From Sitta carolinensis (Eukaryota > Chordata > Aves > Passeriformes > Sittidae), in assembly GCA_032173965.1 (NCBI GenBank), contig CM063298.1:9423501-9487500 (forward strand): a stretch of DNA of 64,000 bases. Direction: 5' to 3'. Position 1 is the first letter of the stretch, and each line of letters begins with the position of its first letter. Below the pieces are notes generated by a model that was not told the DNA's origin, ran no database searches, and worked only from the letters and a program-made list of their open reading frames with translations. A program made the translations under genes and the position numbers. Of this stretch, positions 26,123 through 37,895 are shown in pieces.

Positions 26123-28363
26123 GTCCCATGTCTGAGGCATATTGATCCAGGGGGCTGGGAGCAGGACAAGTCCAGCTCTCCTGTTTGTTCCCTGCCTTGC
26201 TGCTTTCCTACGGACAGGCTGGAAAAACTGCAGTGCTTGCAGAAAGCCCTGTAATCCTATCCCATCCAAAGACAGGAAAACCTTGTAAAACAAAGGAGTG
26301 AGGAGAGAGCTCCTCTGTGTGTTGTGACAGGGTGTCAGTAATTTCCAGCCCAGCTGTGCACAGGCTCTGTGTCTCTGTTTTCCCTCGCTGTGTGGCTCAG
26401 GTATTGTGTTCAGTGCAGGTGTGCTGGATGCAGCTCTGCTGGCCTCAGCTCCCAGCCTGTTCCCCTCAAACACGAGGTGCACTGACACTGCAGAAGCACT
26501 GAGGTAGTTCTACGTGGTGTTTTGGTGTGGGGGCTGTGAGGGTTTTGAGGTTCAGTGTTGTTTTGCCTTGCTCAGGAAGAGCTTTCTGAGGTGGTCAGGA
26601 AAGCTGAGGTGTATCAAGAAAGGAAAGGACTAGTCACAGCCTGGTAAACCAGAGTGGTTATCAAATTCTTGTCCACCTCCACTGCAAAGCAGAGCTTTTT
26701 GTTTGGGATATGAGCTGTGAGAGGTTTGCTTCATGGAAGTAATGCTCCTTCGGAGAGAGGAAGCACAGGCATAATTAAGAAGAAATAATTACAAGGATTT
26801 ACTTCTCTTTATAATTAGTTAAAGCAGGGTCAGGGCAAGATTTTTTTTTTTTTCTCTTGCTCATATGATGTTTATCCCTAAACTCTTGTCTCCCAGATAA
26901 ATCACTGATCCAGTAAGCAGCTGAGACATAATCATTTTTGCTTAGGACTTGGAAAAATAACCGAGAAAGCATCATTATTGGAGAAACCACATCTCTATTT
27001 TTGTAACCTGCTCTGGGAAGTCTGCACTCTGTGTTTCCAGGAAGGAGACTCATCCTATGATGCCCTTTCCAGTCGGGGTGCTGCCAGTTACAGGGCTGGC
27101 AGCAAGAATTTGTAAGGTGTGGGTGGGTTTCCTTGTTTGACATGAGCTAATGCTGGTGTCAGGCTCAGGGAGATGGCTCTGTGGCCCCACACGGGTGTGG
27201 CTGGGGGTGCTGCACTACAGGGACTGCAGCAAGACCCATCAGAATGTCTTGAAGAGAAAAGACTCCTTGTTTTTAATCAGAAGATTTAAACCTAAACCGA
27301 ACAGAAAATAACGCTTCAACCTTGCCTTGGTAGCTTTTGATGCTTGAAGAGGTCTGTTTGCTCATCAGAGGCTTGTTCAGAGCACTGAGGTGTGGGTGGT
27401 GTGTGCCATGGAGGGGCAGATAAAGAGCTCTGTGTTTTCCTCCCCCACCATCCACACCTTCACCACACGGCACGCGTGCGCCCGCTGCTTCACGAAACCA
27501 AAGGGTATTCCTCGGTGAAGCGGTTTTCTGCAATTACTCCGAGCTCTACATTTTCACTTCTGCCTGAAACGTGTCTCTTCCTGTGTGTGCACAGGGGGGA
27601 TGCTCAGCCCAGCCTGTCTGGGGCTCAGGAGGTGTCGGTTTGGTGTGCAGGGACCTCGGGGGTCCTCGGAGCCGCGACGCCGCGGAGCGCGTTGAGAAAA
27701 ACCCGCACAGGCAGAGGAAGCTTCTTTCTTGTGGCTTGGGAGCTGGCTTTGGGGTAAGGTCAGGTCAGTCAGACCCAGGGCTGGCTGTTGAAACACAAAT
27801 GTTTCAAAAGCAGCCCAGGCCCCTTCATGTGGTTTCTGTGACGCCTGCAGCCAGAGCCAGCGCGTCTCGGTTGCGTGTGTCCTGCAGGGAGCTCGCCCTC
27901 CGCCACGGCCCCTCCATAACCCCCAGCCCAGGAGAGGAGGGCTGTGTGCACCAGCCAGGGGAGGAAGGAAGGGCTCAGCTGTGTGTGTGAGCTGGGACAG
28001 GCCAGCCACACCTCCCACCACGTCTGGGCAGAGCTGAACTGCAGCACTGCCGTCGAGGCTCAGGCCTGGGGTCCCAGCCAGGCTGGCTCTGAACCCCAGA
28101 AATAAGCTGGACAAGGATAAAAGTGAAAGAGGGGCTTTTTTTTTTTTTTCTCCCAGGAATCACTCAGACCCCGTGGTTTTAATGTAGGAATCAATTCCAG
28201 GGAAGAAAGAGACCCCAGCCTGATGGCAGGGAGAATTTAAACTGAGGATAAGGGGGTGGGGTAGGGGAAATAGAGCCAATGGGAGGCATTTGAGGGGAAG
28301 GGTCAGGATGGGGAGACCCACACCATAAAATTAGAAAGGGGAATATGGAATATACCATATACT

Positions 28364-28479
28364 AAAACTACTAATATGCTAGATATATACATAAAACTGC
28401 TTATATGCTATATATATACACAAAACTGCTTATATGCTATATATATACATAAAACTACTACTATGCTATATATATACAC
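28364..28479. repeat. AT-rich 29 bp tandem repeat, four units
   Basis: Four consecutive units start AAAACT and contain TATGCTA followed by a TATATATACA stretch. They alternate in ending ACAT or ACAC. The sequence is low-complexity and could form hairpins at its TA runs. It lies in METRNL intron 2. Confidence 0.9.
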
Positions 28480-30499
28480 ATATATATTAGTCACCCAGTG
28501 TGAAATTATAACAAAACCAACTATTTAGTGTAATACAACAAAGGGGCACTGGAGTCCATCCACAATATTGGGGAAAATCCTTCCTAGGCAGCCCATCTCC
28601 CTGGTGCTGGCGGAGCTGGGGACCACCTGAGGCTCGTGGCATCTCCTCAGGGCACATCCCTGTCTCTTACCTCTCTCTCCCCGTGGAGGGGTCCAGGAGG
28701 GGACCAGCACGTGTTGGACAGAGCTGTTGTGTTGGCCAACAAGTGCAGTCTATTGTTAGCAGCTCCTCGTCCCCCCAGCACCGCCAGGTTCAGAGGGCAA
28801 ATGGCTGGGAGCAGCTGGGCCGTGCCTGCTGGCTTGTGAGGAACGATGGAATTACATCTCCCTGCCTGCAGAGCCCTTCGGGGGCGCTGGGGCGGTGGAG
28901 GGAGGGGGCTGCCTCAGGTTACTTCAGGTCAGGATGCTGCCAGAATCCATCAGAGGCATTCCCAGGAGGGTGGGCACAATGCAGGCTTTGTGCCACCGCT
29001 GGTGGAGCTGAGTTAGAGGCATCTGGGCTTTAGAGGATGTCAAGAAAATGGTGCTTTTCTATTTTATTTTACTTTTTCCCCACCTTTCTCCTGCTGCTGT
29101 ATGAATGAGGGCCCTTTGGCTCATGGAGTTTAAAGGAATTAGAGCAGCTGACGTTGATATTGTTGTCACAAGTTTATAGGCTTGCTTTTGGATGTGAGAA
29201 CCTGGGCAGCCCTCGAGACATCCCCAGGGAGTCAAGATCTGACAAACACAGCTGCCTTGTTTAGTAGCCAGGCCCAGTTCCCCAGAAAATGAACATCTTC
29301 ACCTGCTGTGCGTGAGAGAAGTGCTTTTCTTGGGGTTGGGGGTTTTTTTGTTTGTTTTTTTTAAAATTTTAATTTTTTTTTTTTTTATAGTTATAAGGGT
29401 GCTTCCTGTTCTAGCCTGAGGTGTGTGTGTTATTTTGACCTGTGGATGGAGCAGAGCACCTGCTGCCCAATCCAAAGGGAATGAGAGCTGAACTGCAGCT
29501 AAAGCCACGAACTCCTGTGTTAAACACACAGATTCCTTCATGGCTGTGATTCAAAAGAAAGTGTAGGCATTGCCACCTCCTAAGGATTTAGTTTCTTTTA
29601 TGAGGCTTTGCAGGAATGAAGCTTTGGTTGTAGCCAGTGGATGTTATTTGCTTTTTAATGGTCCATTTACCTCGGCAGTAATCCCTCACAACTTGCTTTC
29701 CATCTGTGCTTCCATACCTTGTTTTCACTACTTGCAAGATTTATTTGATACCCTGTGAATGCAGATGTGGGAGTTGTCCCACAGAAGAGGATTTTTGGTC
29801 TTCATCTGTCTGGAGTAGCAGAGATGGGTGGTGGAAAATGGCTCTTACAGCAGCTCACATGCCACCACACTGCTGTGAGTCAGCTGGACCTGAAGCAGGG
29901 TTTAAGTAATGATCTAGTGTGAGCAATGCTGGGCATTTTTAATTTCCTTTTGTATTTAAAAAGGCTGCAGGATTTTGCCTAGGGTCCACAATTAAAATTA
30001 TTTGATTCTCTGTACACATGGAGATTTGTTCATTTGATTTATTACTGTGTCAGTCCATTTAAATGGAAGGAACCACTTTTAAAGAATTTTGTTTTTCATC
30101 TTTAATGCTGCTGCTAGTGTTCCACTCCTTTGGAGAACAGATGCCTTGGTCATTTTGGTGTTTTCAATTTTCTGGTGAGGTTGGATGAACTACAGAAATG
30201 TCTGATCTAAACCAAGACCTAAGAAGGCTGAGATGCCTTTTTATTACAAGGTCTTTCCAGAATGAAATATCCGAAATCCAGGTGTGGGTTTAGAGGATGT
30301 CCTTCAGCTGTACTTCGCTTTGGAGCTTGTCTCCATGTGAAAATGCTGTGGGATTTGTCCCAATTCCCTCTTCAGGCCCTCATTTGGCCAGAGGGAGCCT
30401 GGGGAAGAGGGGCTGTTGCCCTGGGTGGGGTTGGGAGGTGCCATGAATAAAAGAACTCCACAGGAGGATGTTCAGTGACTGCCACACCGAGACTTGCCC

Positions 30500-30628
30500 A
30501 GGGAAGTGATGGAAGCACCATTCCTGGAAATGTCCAAAATGTGTGGGGATGTGGGCAGTGCTGGGTTAATGGTTGGACTCGATGGTCTTAGAGGTCTTTA
30601 ACAACCTGAATGATCCTGTGGTTCTGTT
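30500..30628 (+). mobile_element. CR1 LINE 3' fragment
   Basis: It shows CCCAGGGAAGTGATGGA, then GCAGTGCTGGGTTAATGG, TTGGACTCGATGGTCTTAG and a terminal ATGATCCTGTGGTTCTG, the hallmark 3' end of bird CR1 elements. The left boundary is uncertain. Confidence 0.88.
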
Positions 30629-32299
30629 ACAATTTTCTTTGTCAGATGAAGCTTTTAAGTTTGGCCTAGCCACTGATCAAAATCTCTTGCCTCTAAAACT
30701 TGAAGTATCTTTAGCCTGAGCTTATTCTAGTACTCCAGTTCTGTCCAGGCTTCATCTGGTTCTGCATTTCTCATTATATTAAACATTTTCCAAACTTTTC
30801 TGAAAAAGAGAGCTGAAATAATATGTGGGGAAAGAAGGGCAGGGAAAGCTGGCTTGTTTCTGAAAGCTGTGGAGGTATTCAAACTAAACAGAAATGTGAT
30901 TGATCCAGATCCTATTTTGCCTATTCCTTATCTCTTCTTTTGGAGCTTTTTAAGCTCCTTGAATTATTCCTTCCAATATCCCTGCCCAGAAATGTGCATT
31001 TTGCATTGCCTTTAATCCTATTAAACAGCGTGTTACACTGTGTATGAATCATCTGACTGGAGCAAATCTGGTGGATTTGGTTCAATAATCCTTCTTTCTG
31101 GATCACTGCCTTTCTGGGTCTTGGAAAAAGGAGGAGATTTGCCCTGTCTTGTGCTGGAGAGTGGCTGTGCTGCCTGACAGGAGGGTGGCAGAGCATCCCC
31201 ACCAGCTGCCTGTTGTGGGGACGAGCTTAAATCTACTTTTAAGTGCAATGGATAAACTTAGGGAAGCAGGTGTGTGGAGAGGAAGGCTCTGACTGTTTGG
31301 GAAGCTGAACTAAGTGTTTTCAGATGTTGAGGTCCAAAACCCGAATTTTTTTGGGGGTGGGGAGAAGAGGGGTGGCTGCAGTTTGGTGCTGGACTGTGAT
31401 GGAATCTCATCATCCCATCACCTCCAGCAGGAGCCTGCCTGTGCTGATCCAGGGCTTCCATTTTCCTGGACGATGTGTTGAGGTGACAGACAAGGTTCTG
31501 GTCCTCGTGCCACTGTGGCCAGACTCACTGAGCACGGCCAGGCAGGGCAGATCCTGATCATAAGCAAATTCCTGAACTCAACAGGGTGTTATAGAAACAT
31601 CTGTATTGCAACTACAGCACCTTGTCCACCGAAATATCTGGCTGAGTACAAAGAGGAGCCACATTCTTGCATTGATTAGATGAGTGCAGATATCCAAATG
31701 TTTCCAGCAGTACAGGAAATGGTCTTTGTGCTGCTTGAGCTCAAACAGATATGGGCTCGAGTTTCCGCCTTGCCTCAACGCCCTCCAACACATGCATTGG
31801 GGTTTTTCCTCCCCTCTTGGCCTCCCCCACTCTGTAACCTCCTGGATCTTTGATGTGGTGATGACTAAATGGCCCAACAACACTTGATAGAAATTGTAAA
31901 AGAAGAAGCTTTGCCATCAGAGTGTAAAAGACACGTGATCTGAAAGCTTTTTTGTGAATTTACAGCAGAGCGCTCTGCAAATGCACCCAGTACCAAATTG
32001 TATTTGGCATAAATGCAGTTAGCATGTGTTGTGCTTGTTAGACAACATATCCCAGCAGGATTGGTAAAGAGATCTGTGTTCCTGCTTGGGCACAAAAATC
32101 TCATGGAGGCTCTGGGGTTAACTGGGGTTAGCCCCAGTTCTTGCAGTGGCAGAGATGCCAGACAGACCTTTGGAGTGATTGTGCCCATGTTGTGTGCGTT
32201 TGTGAGTCAGGTTTTTGTTTAGTACAAATGGTTTCTTTATTTAAATGTATTTATTTGCTGCTGTCTAGCCCTTTGCTAACTGTGACCCTTCCTGTGCAG

Positions 32300-32359
32300 C
32301 TCCCTGCCGACCCTGCAGTGACACTGAGGTGCTCCTGGCTGTCTGCACTAGTGATTTCG
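32300..32359 (+). CDS. METRNL: METRNL coding exon 3 (60 bp, Cys-rich)
   Basis: This very small exon encodes PCRPCSDTEVLLAVCTSDF, with the Ala168 codon split across exons 2 and 3 and the Val188 codon split across exons 3 and 4. It adds cysteines 170, 173 and 183. The acceptor is CCTGTGCAG|CT and the donor is TTCG|GTGAGT. The CPC-like pair and the LLAVCTSDF segment are conserved in METRNL. The small size makes it easy for gene predictors to miss. Confidence 0.95.
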
Positions 32360-33491
32360 GTGAGTTGCTGTCTCCCCAGTCCCTCCTCCTCCCAGAAACC
32401 CCAACAGACCTGGCAAGAAAAAAAAAAAAAAAAAAACAGCAGGAAATGTGGTCTGAGGGTGCTGGGCACAGGGAGAGTTCTGAGGACCTCTGAACAGAAT
32501 CCCAGAATGCCCAGGTTGGAATCTCAGAATGCCCAGGTTGGAATCTCAGAATGCCCAGGTTGGCAGAGCCCTCCAGGACCATCGAGTGCAGCCCAGCCCC
32601 AGCCCCTCACCCAGCCCCTGGCACCCAGAGCCACAGCCAGGCTGGTTTAAACACACCCAGGGATGGGGAATCCACCACCTCCCCAGGCAGAACATTCCAG
32701 CACTGTATCACTCTGTCCATAAATCCTTTTCCCTGCTCTCAGCCTGTGTTTCCCTGGTGCAGCCCGAGGCTCAGCCCCCTGGCTGTGTCAGTGCTGCTGC
32801 ATTCAGAGCCCACCCCCCTGGGCACAGCCCCCTCTCAGGAGCTGCAGGGAGTGAGGAGGGCACCCCAGAGTCTGCTCTGCTCCAGCTGAGCACCCCCAGC
32901 TCCCCCAGGGGTCCCTCTCAGGGTTTGTGTCCCAGCCCCTCTCCAGCCTTGTTCCCACCTCTGGGACTCTCTGCACCTCCCCAGGGTGGGCAGAGTGACA
33001 CAGCAACCACCACAGAAGATCAAGGATTTGGGTGCATCTAGGAGAGGCCATTACTTGTTGCCCTACAGTGTTGGTCGACTTGACAAAAGACCAAAAGTTT
33101 CACTAATTGTCCATGCTTCCCTTTTTAAAAGGGAAATTAGCATTAGCTGTATCTGTAATGGGTGAAGAACAGAAAGTACATTGTCAGGGAGAATTTAGCA
33201 CATATCTTCTTGTTAGAATTCTTCATGATCAATGCTATTTTTCTGCTGTAATTATTTTTCTGTTTGAATTTAATATGTGCCCTTTGCTGGACAGAATACA
33301 AATATAAACAATAAAAATGCAAATAGATACTGGAGGTTACTGGATAGCCTTAACTCTCAGAATAACAAAGGAGAAAGACTTGAGCTGCTGTAGTGAAGTC
33401 AGTCCCCCTGGTTGCCCAGGCCTGAGTTTGGACCAGGGTCTTCCAAAGCATTTTTGAGTGATTAATCCTTCCAACCTTTTCCTGTTTCCAG
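32360..33491 (+). other. METRNL: METRNL intron 3
   Basis: This 1.1 kb phase-1 intron runs from GTGAGT to a TTTTCCTGTTTCCAG acceptor. Almost half of it is a minus-strand CR1 copy. The rest is a short A-rich tract near 32409-32427 and AT-rich unique sequence. Confidence 0.93.
32495..32985 (-). mobile_element. CR1 LINE fragment in METRNL intron 3
   Basis: This is the reverse complement of a CR1 3' region: near the left end, CCTCCAGGACCATCGAGTGCAG, then the body with CACCCCCAGCTCCCCCAGG further right. The terminal block is expanded; the 24 bp segment around CAGAATGCCCAGGTTGGAAT is present three times in tandem near 32500-32565. A closely similar copy, inverted, is at 51590-51905, so the two belong to the same CR1 subfamily. 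Confidence 0.9.
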
Positions 33492-33808
33492 TGATCAGAG
33501 GCTCCATTCAAAACGTAACGAACGAGGCAGAAGAGCAAGAATCCATCATTCACGTCGGGGTCAGCAAACTGTACAGGCAGAAGAGCAAAGTCTTCCAGCT
33601 GACAGGGGAGAGTGGGAACTGGAGAGGACAAATAAAGACCTTGCTGGAGTGTGGGGTGAAGCCAGGAGATGGAGACTTCCTTTTCACGGGACGTATGCAC
33701 TTTGGGGAGGCCAGGCTGGGCTGTGCCCCTCGTTTCAAAGACTTCCAAAGGATGTACAAAGAGGCAAAAGACAAAGGGCTAAACCCGTGTGAGATTGGCC
33801 CAGATTGA
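33492..33808 (+). CDS. METRNL: METRNL coding exon 4 (C-terminal half and stop)
   Basis: This exon encodes the end of codon 188 to residue 292 and a TGA stop at 33806-33808. Family-conserved segments are SKLYRQKSKVF, TLLECGV, DFLFTGRMHFGEARLGCAP and FKDFQRMY. Cysteines 241, 265 and 287 complete the set of ten in the mature protein. A sequon NVT lies at residues 195-197. The total of 292 residues is slightly shorter than human METRNL (311), and most of the difference is in the signal peptide region. The frame is intact throughout, so the gene appears functional. Confidence 0.97.
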
Positions 33809-34095
33809 ACCCACCTGTCTGGCCGAAGATGGCTTTTAGCATTTGGCCAGGAGTGTTCCCTGGCTGCAGTGGAAACTCTGAACAAACCTGGTCACTGGGG
33901 CTGGACAGAGCTGGAGGCTGAGACCCCCACAGCCTGTGGTGCTCACAGGCTCATGGAAGCAACAGAGGTACGAGCTCAGAGGGCTGCCAAGCAAGAAAGG
34001 CTGGATTTTTAACCAATCTTGTCCTTATGAATTAAGTTATTATATTTTTTTAGTGACTTCCTTAGGAAAACAAACAAAGAAAACTCCCATGTCTT

Positions 34096-34101
34096 AATAA
34101 A
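34096..34101 (+). promoter_or_regulatory. METRNL: Candidate proximal poly(A) signal of METRNL
   Basis: AATAAA about 290 bases after the stop, followed by T-rich sequence around 34139-34160. It is a possible alternative cleavage site. Confidence 0.6.
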
Positions 34102-34414
34102 AGAGAAACCCAAATGAAAGCCAAGATGCCTTTGTATCTTTTTAATACTAATTTTTAAAAATGTCTTAAGCTGATGTAGCATTTGGTATGGCATATTCTG
34201 TATAAATGGCCAAGAATGTGATAGAGCACGGTAAAACATCTTAACATTGATGCTTTGTAAAAAGCTTGGTGTACAATTCAAAGTTGTTTCTTATGACAGA
34301 AATTTATGGAGCCAAACTCTTATGTGTGTGTGTTGTTCTTTTTTATTTGAAAGAATGTACAATTGCTGCCTGCAATTTTTTGTCCAGGATGGCAAATTCT
34401 TTCCATTCCAGAGA

Positions 34415-34420
34415 AATAAA
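34415..34420 (+). promoter_or_regulatory. METRNL: Candidate distal poly(A) signal of METRNL
   Basis: AATAAA followed within 40 bases by a long T-rich tract (34455-34470), a good downstream element. It is the more likely main 3' end. Confidence 0.7.
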
Positions 34421-34440
34421 GGTCCCTGGATTTGACACAT

Positions 34441-37389
34441 GCCGTTTAAAATCTTTTTTTTTTTTTTTCCTTTCTTCTTAAGGCTGATCTCAGCTAGTCC
34501 AGATGTGCTCACAGATCAGTTCTGGGCTGCTCGCTTATTTTGTGGTTCTCTGAGCAAAACCAGAGTTCCTGTGAGGCATTGGGAACCACAGTGTTTTTCA
34601 AAGGGGAAGCAAGAGCTATTTTTGGAGATTTTCAGACATGTGTGCAGGCAAGGCTCTAAGTGTTCTCTCTGATGCCAGCAGCATTATTTTGGGACCAGTT
34701 CCAAGGCAGGCTGCCCCTTCATGTGTAGCTTGAAGCTTTTAAGTGTGCTGGCTGGTAGCCTGGCATGAGGCTCATGCCTGGGAGTCCAGGGGCACGTGAG
34801 CAGCCACCCTATGAAAAATGAACACTTGAATAATCAGGGAGTTTATTATTAATGAATTGGGTGTACCTCCTGTCCTGGAGGAGGTACAGGAGCTCTGCTC
34901 AGTCCTGCTGCTCCCCATAGCCTGCAATGCATCACTCATGGTGCCTTCACAAGCATTTTAATCTCTTGCCCAGGTTCATTTTTCACCATTCTCCACTGCT
35001 CCAACTTTTATTTCAGGCCATCAGGGTCTTTAAGTAAAAAGTTTCTACTCAGCGTTGCTTTCTGCCTGATCCCTCACCTCTCCCTCATCTAACTTGGTTC
35101 TGAGGGCAGCTCAGGGGGTGGGTTTGGGTGGGTAAAGGAAGTCCTGAGATGGATGGTAAGGACCCTTACCAGGGGTGAAAGCCCCAGGGTGGTACCAGAA
35201 CACTGACCTGAAGTGAAACCAAAATCCCTCTGCCAGTGTTTCTGTGAGCTCCTCCAAGCAGCAGCCAGTCTGTGGGCCAGTGGGAGAAGAAAAGTTTCTT
35301 TTAGCTGTGTTAAGGTGATCCTAAGAGGCTCCAGGGCACTGTGACTCTTCTGCAAAGGCCTGTAAACCCCATCCAGCACCCACCTATCTGCTGCTGTCAC
35401 CCCAGCTGCTTTCCAGCCTCCTGTGAGCCAAAGCCCCAAACCCAGCATCCCCCTCTGTGCTGTCCAGGGTTGCCTCCAGCCCACTTGGAAGTTTAATGGT
35501 TCACTCCAACCCCTCTCTGTGGCCTTGCTTCCACTTTGGGGCTCTCAACCCAGCCTTTTTCAGGCTTTTAAAAATGTGATTTAGCCCTGAGGTAACTCCT
35601 GAGCACAGGTGAGTGGGTGTTTCAGAAGCTCTGCACCTCCCCTCTCCACTCCTGGTGTGTTTCATGAGCTTTTTCCAGCACAGAGTGACTGCTGGCAGGA
35701 TAAGAGAAGAACAATGTGTTCCTGGACTGGTCTCCAACCTGCCCACTCTCATCTTCCCCTGCAAGGCAGCGGGAGCAAGAGGAAGAGGCTGAATTAAGTG
35801 TTCAGCCAGTATTTTATGAGGATTGCAAGCAAAATACAAACAGTTGGGGAGGCTTTGGCCCTGGGGCTCCACCTTTGGCTGCAGTTCAATTTTTATGGCA
35901 GCTCAAGTTGTTTGTAGACTTTTTTTTAAAAAAACCCAACCTTTTGCATCCTGTGCTTTGTACAGAGTGGAGTTAACATGGATTTCACCAACTGCCCTAA
36001 AATCCAACTCCCAAATGCTTGAAATTATCTTTGAAAGATAATTATAGCTTGACTTGTCTGGCAGCAGAGTCAGGGATGGAAAGGGTAGATTAAAAATGAC
36101 TGTCTTTGCCCACATGTGCTGACTCCACTCTGTAATGAGGAGCAAATGACTTATTGCTGCAGTGCCAAGTGAGGACATGCTTGTTGCCACCTAATGAAAG
36201 ACCTTGGCTGAAGGTGACTTAGGACAGAGGTGGAGCAGGTGCTTGCAAAGCATTGCTCTTTCTACCACTGCAGCTCTCTGAAGATGAAGGGCTTCCTCTT
36301 GATACCTGATTAGCATAATTGAGTTCCTCTTAAAAGCAGCAGGCTGACTTATCTGTTCCTTAGGAAGCAGAACTAATGAACTTGAATTGCCTCTGTAAGA
36401 GCCCCCTCCAGTTGGGCAACACTCCCCATAAATAGGCACAAGGCATGTGCTGTGTTCTTGTGCCTCAACCCTGGCAAGTGTGTGGTTTGCATTGTTGGTG
36501 AAAACAATTTCCATGATAACCCTGGATTTCTCTGATTTTCCATGAGCCCACTGGTGAACTAAATCACCTCCCAGGTATCAGCCATGCAGAGCTTGCTCTG
36601 GTGACAAACAGGTGGGTTGGGGAATTCCTGTGGGTGTCTGCAGGGTCTGTTTGAGGTTTATCAGATGCTGCTTGACTGGGGGAAAACTTGTCCTGTGGGG
36701 GGACAGGGTCATTTCTTCTCCAAACACCAGGGCGTGTTCAGTGCCTACGGGGAGGGAAGCAGGGTCCCTGTGCTTGCTTGGCTGGCAGCCAGGCCAGAGG
36801 AACATGGTTAGGTCTCCTGTTTGATTCCCTTTCAGGAAGAACAGGCCATTTTCCCCCCCAGCTGTGCTGGGACACTTTCCTGCTTGCATGTGAGGCAGGG
36901 CCAGGGTGCAGGGAGGTGTGATCATCACAGTTTGTCCCCAGTGATGTCCCAGCCCCTCCTCAGGCCAGCTGGCTGTAAGATCAGAGCTGCTTGTAGACAC
37001 CTTGTCACCAAACTCTTTGCTGCTGTGGCCACCTTCCCCCAGCTCTGCTCTCTCTCTCCCAAGGCTGGTCCCACTTTTCCTCCTGGGAAGCATCAGGCAT
37101 TGCTTTAGCTCCAGCCTGCTGCTGGTCTCTTCTCCTGATAAAAAGTTCTTGCCATCAGTGTGGCTCAACCTTCTCTGGAGGAGGACACTGCCCTGATTTA
37201 TCTCTGTGCTGGGGCATGCTGTGGCCTGGCCCTCTGTGGAGCTGAGGACATCATCCAAAGACACAAGTGGGCTCTGGGGGGGACACTGGCTGCATCAAGG
37301 TAAATAACAGCCAAGCTGTTTGCACCTTGAACACCAGCACGGGTGGTTTCTTCAGCACAGACCTTGCTGCAGTGCTGCTCAAGAGGGGA
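34441..37389. other. Intergenic region 3' of METRNL, no gene seen
   Basis: Moderately GC-rich unique sequence with scattered short open frames on both strands. None shows a recognisable domain, splice-consistent exon chain or codon pattern. No clear transposable element was identified. Confidence 0.6.
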
Positions 37390-37895
37390 AAGGCTGGGGT
37401 TGGGAGTGATCACCCTGGCAGGAGGCAGGAGGAAGGCTGGGGTTGGGAGTGATCACCCTGGCAGGAGGCAGGGGAAAGGCTGGGGTTGGGAGTGATCACC
37501 CTGGCAGGAGGCAGAGAAGGCTGGGGTTGGGAGTGATCACCCTGGCAGCAGGCAGAGGAAGGCTGGGGTTGGGAGTGATCACCCTGGCAGCAGGCAGGGA
37601 AAGGCTGGGGTTGGGAGTGATCACCCTGGCAGAGGCAGGAGAAGGCTGGGGTTGGGAGTGATCACCCTGGCAGAGGCAGGAGGAAGGCTGGGGTTGGGAG
37701 TGCTCACCCTGGCAGGAGGCAGGAGAAGGCTGGGGTTGGGAGTGATCACCCTGGCAGCAGGCAGGAGAAAGGCTGGGGTTGGGAGTGATCACCCTGGCAG
37801 CAGGCAGGAGAAAGGCTGGGGTTGGGAGTGCTCACCCTGGCAGCAGGCAGGGGAAAGGCTGGGGTTGGGAGTGATCACCCTGGCAGCAGGCAGGA
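37390..37895 (+). repeat. Minisatellite, about 43 bp unit, 12 copies
   Basis: Twelve tandem units contain GGCTGGGGTTGGGAGTGATC followed by ACCCTGGCAG and a purine-rich GCAGGAGAA-type linker of variable length. Two units carry TGCTCACC in place of TGATCACC (near 37700 and 37829). The apparent open frames in it are repeat artefacts. Confidence 0.95.

Larger units (their letters stand above)
15777..32299 (+). other. METRNL: METRNL intron 2 (about 16.5 kb)
   Basis: This large intron between coding exons 2 and 3 starts GTGAGT and ends CTGTGCAG. It contains CR1 fragments (20793-21005, 21345-21417, 25855-26122, 30500-30628), an AT-rich 29 bp tandem repeat (28364-28479), a TTTG repeat near 16255-16281 and several poly-T runs. 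No additional exon or nested gene is supported. The longest open frames, for example near 25253-25690 and 27554-28114, overlap one another on opposite strands and resemble no known family. Confidence 0.9.
33809..34440 (+). other. METRNL: METRNL 3' UTR
   Basis: AT-rich sequence after the stop contains two canonical AATAAA signals (34096-34101 and 34415-34420). The 3' end is probably within about 30 bases after the second signal. Use of the first would give a UTR of about 310 bases. The UTR boundary is inferred only from the signals. Confidence 0.8.
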
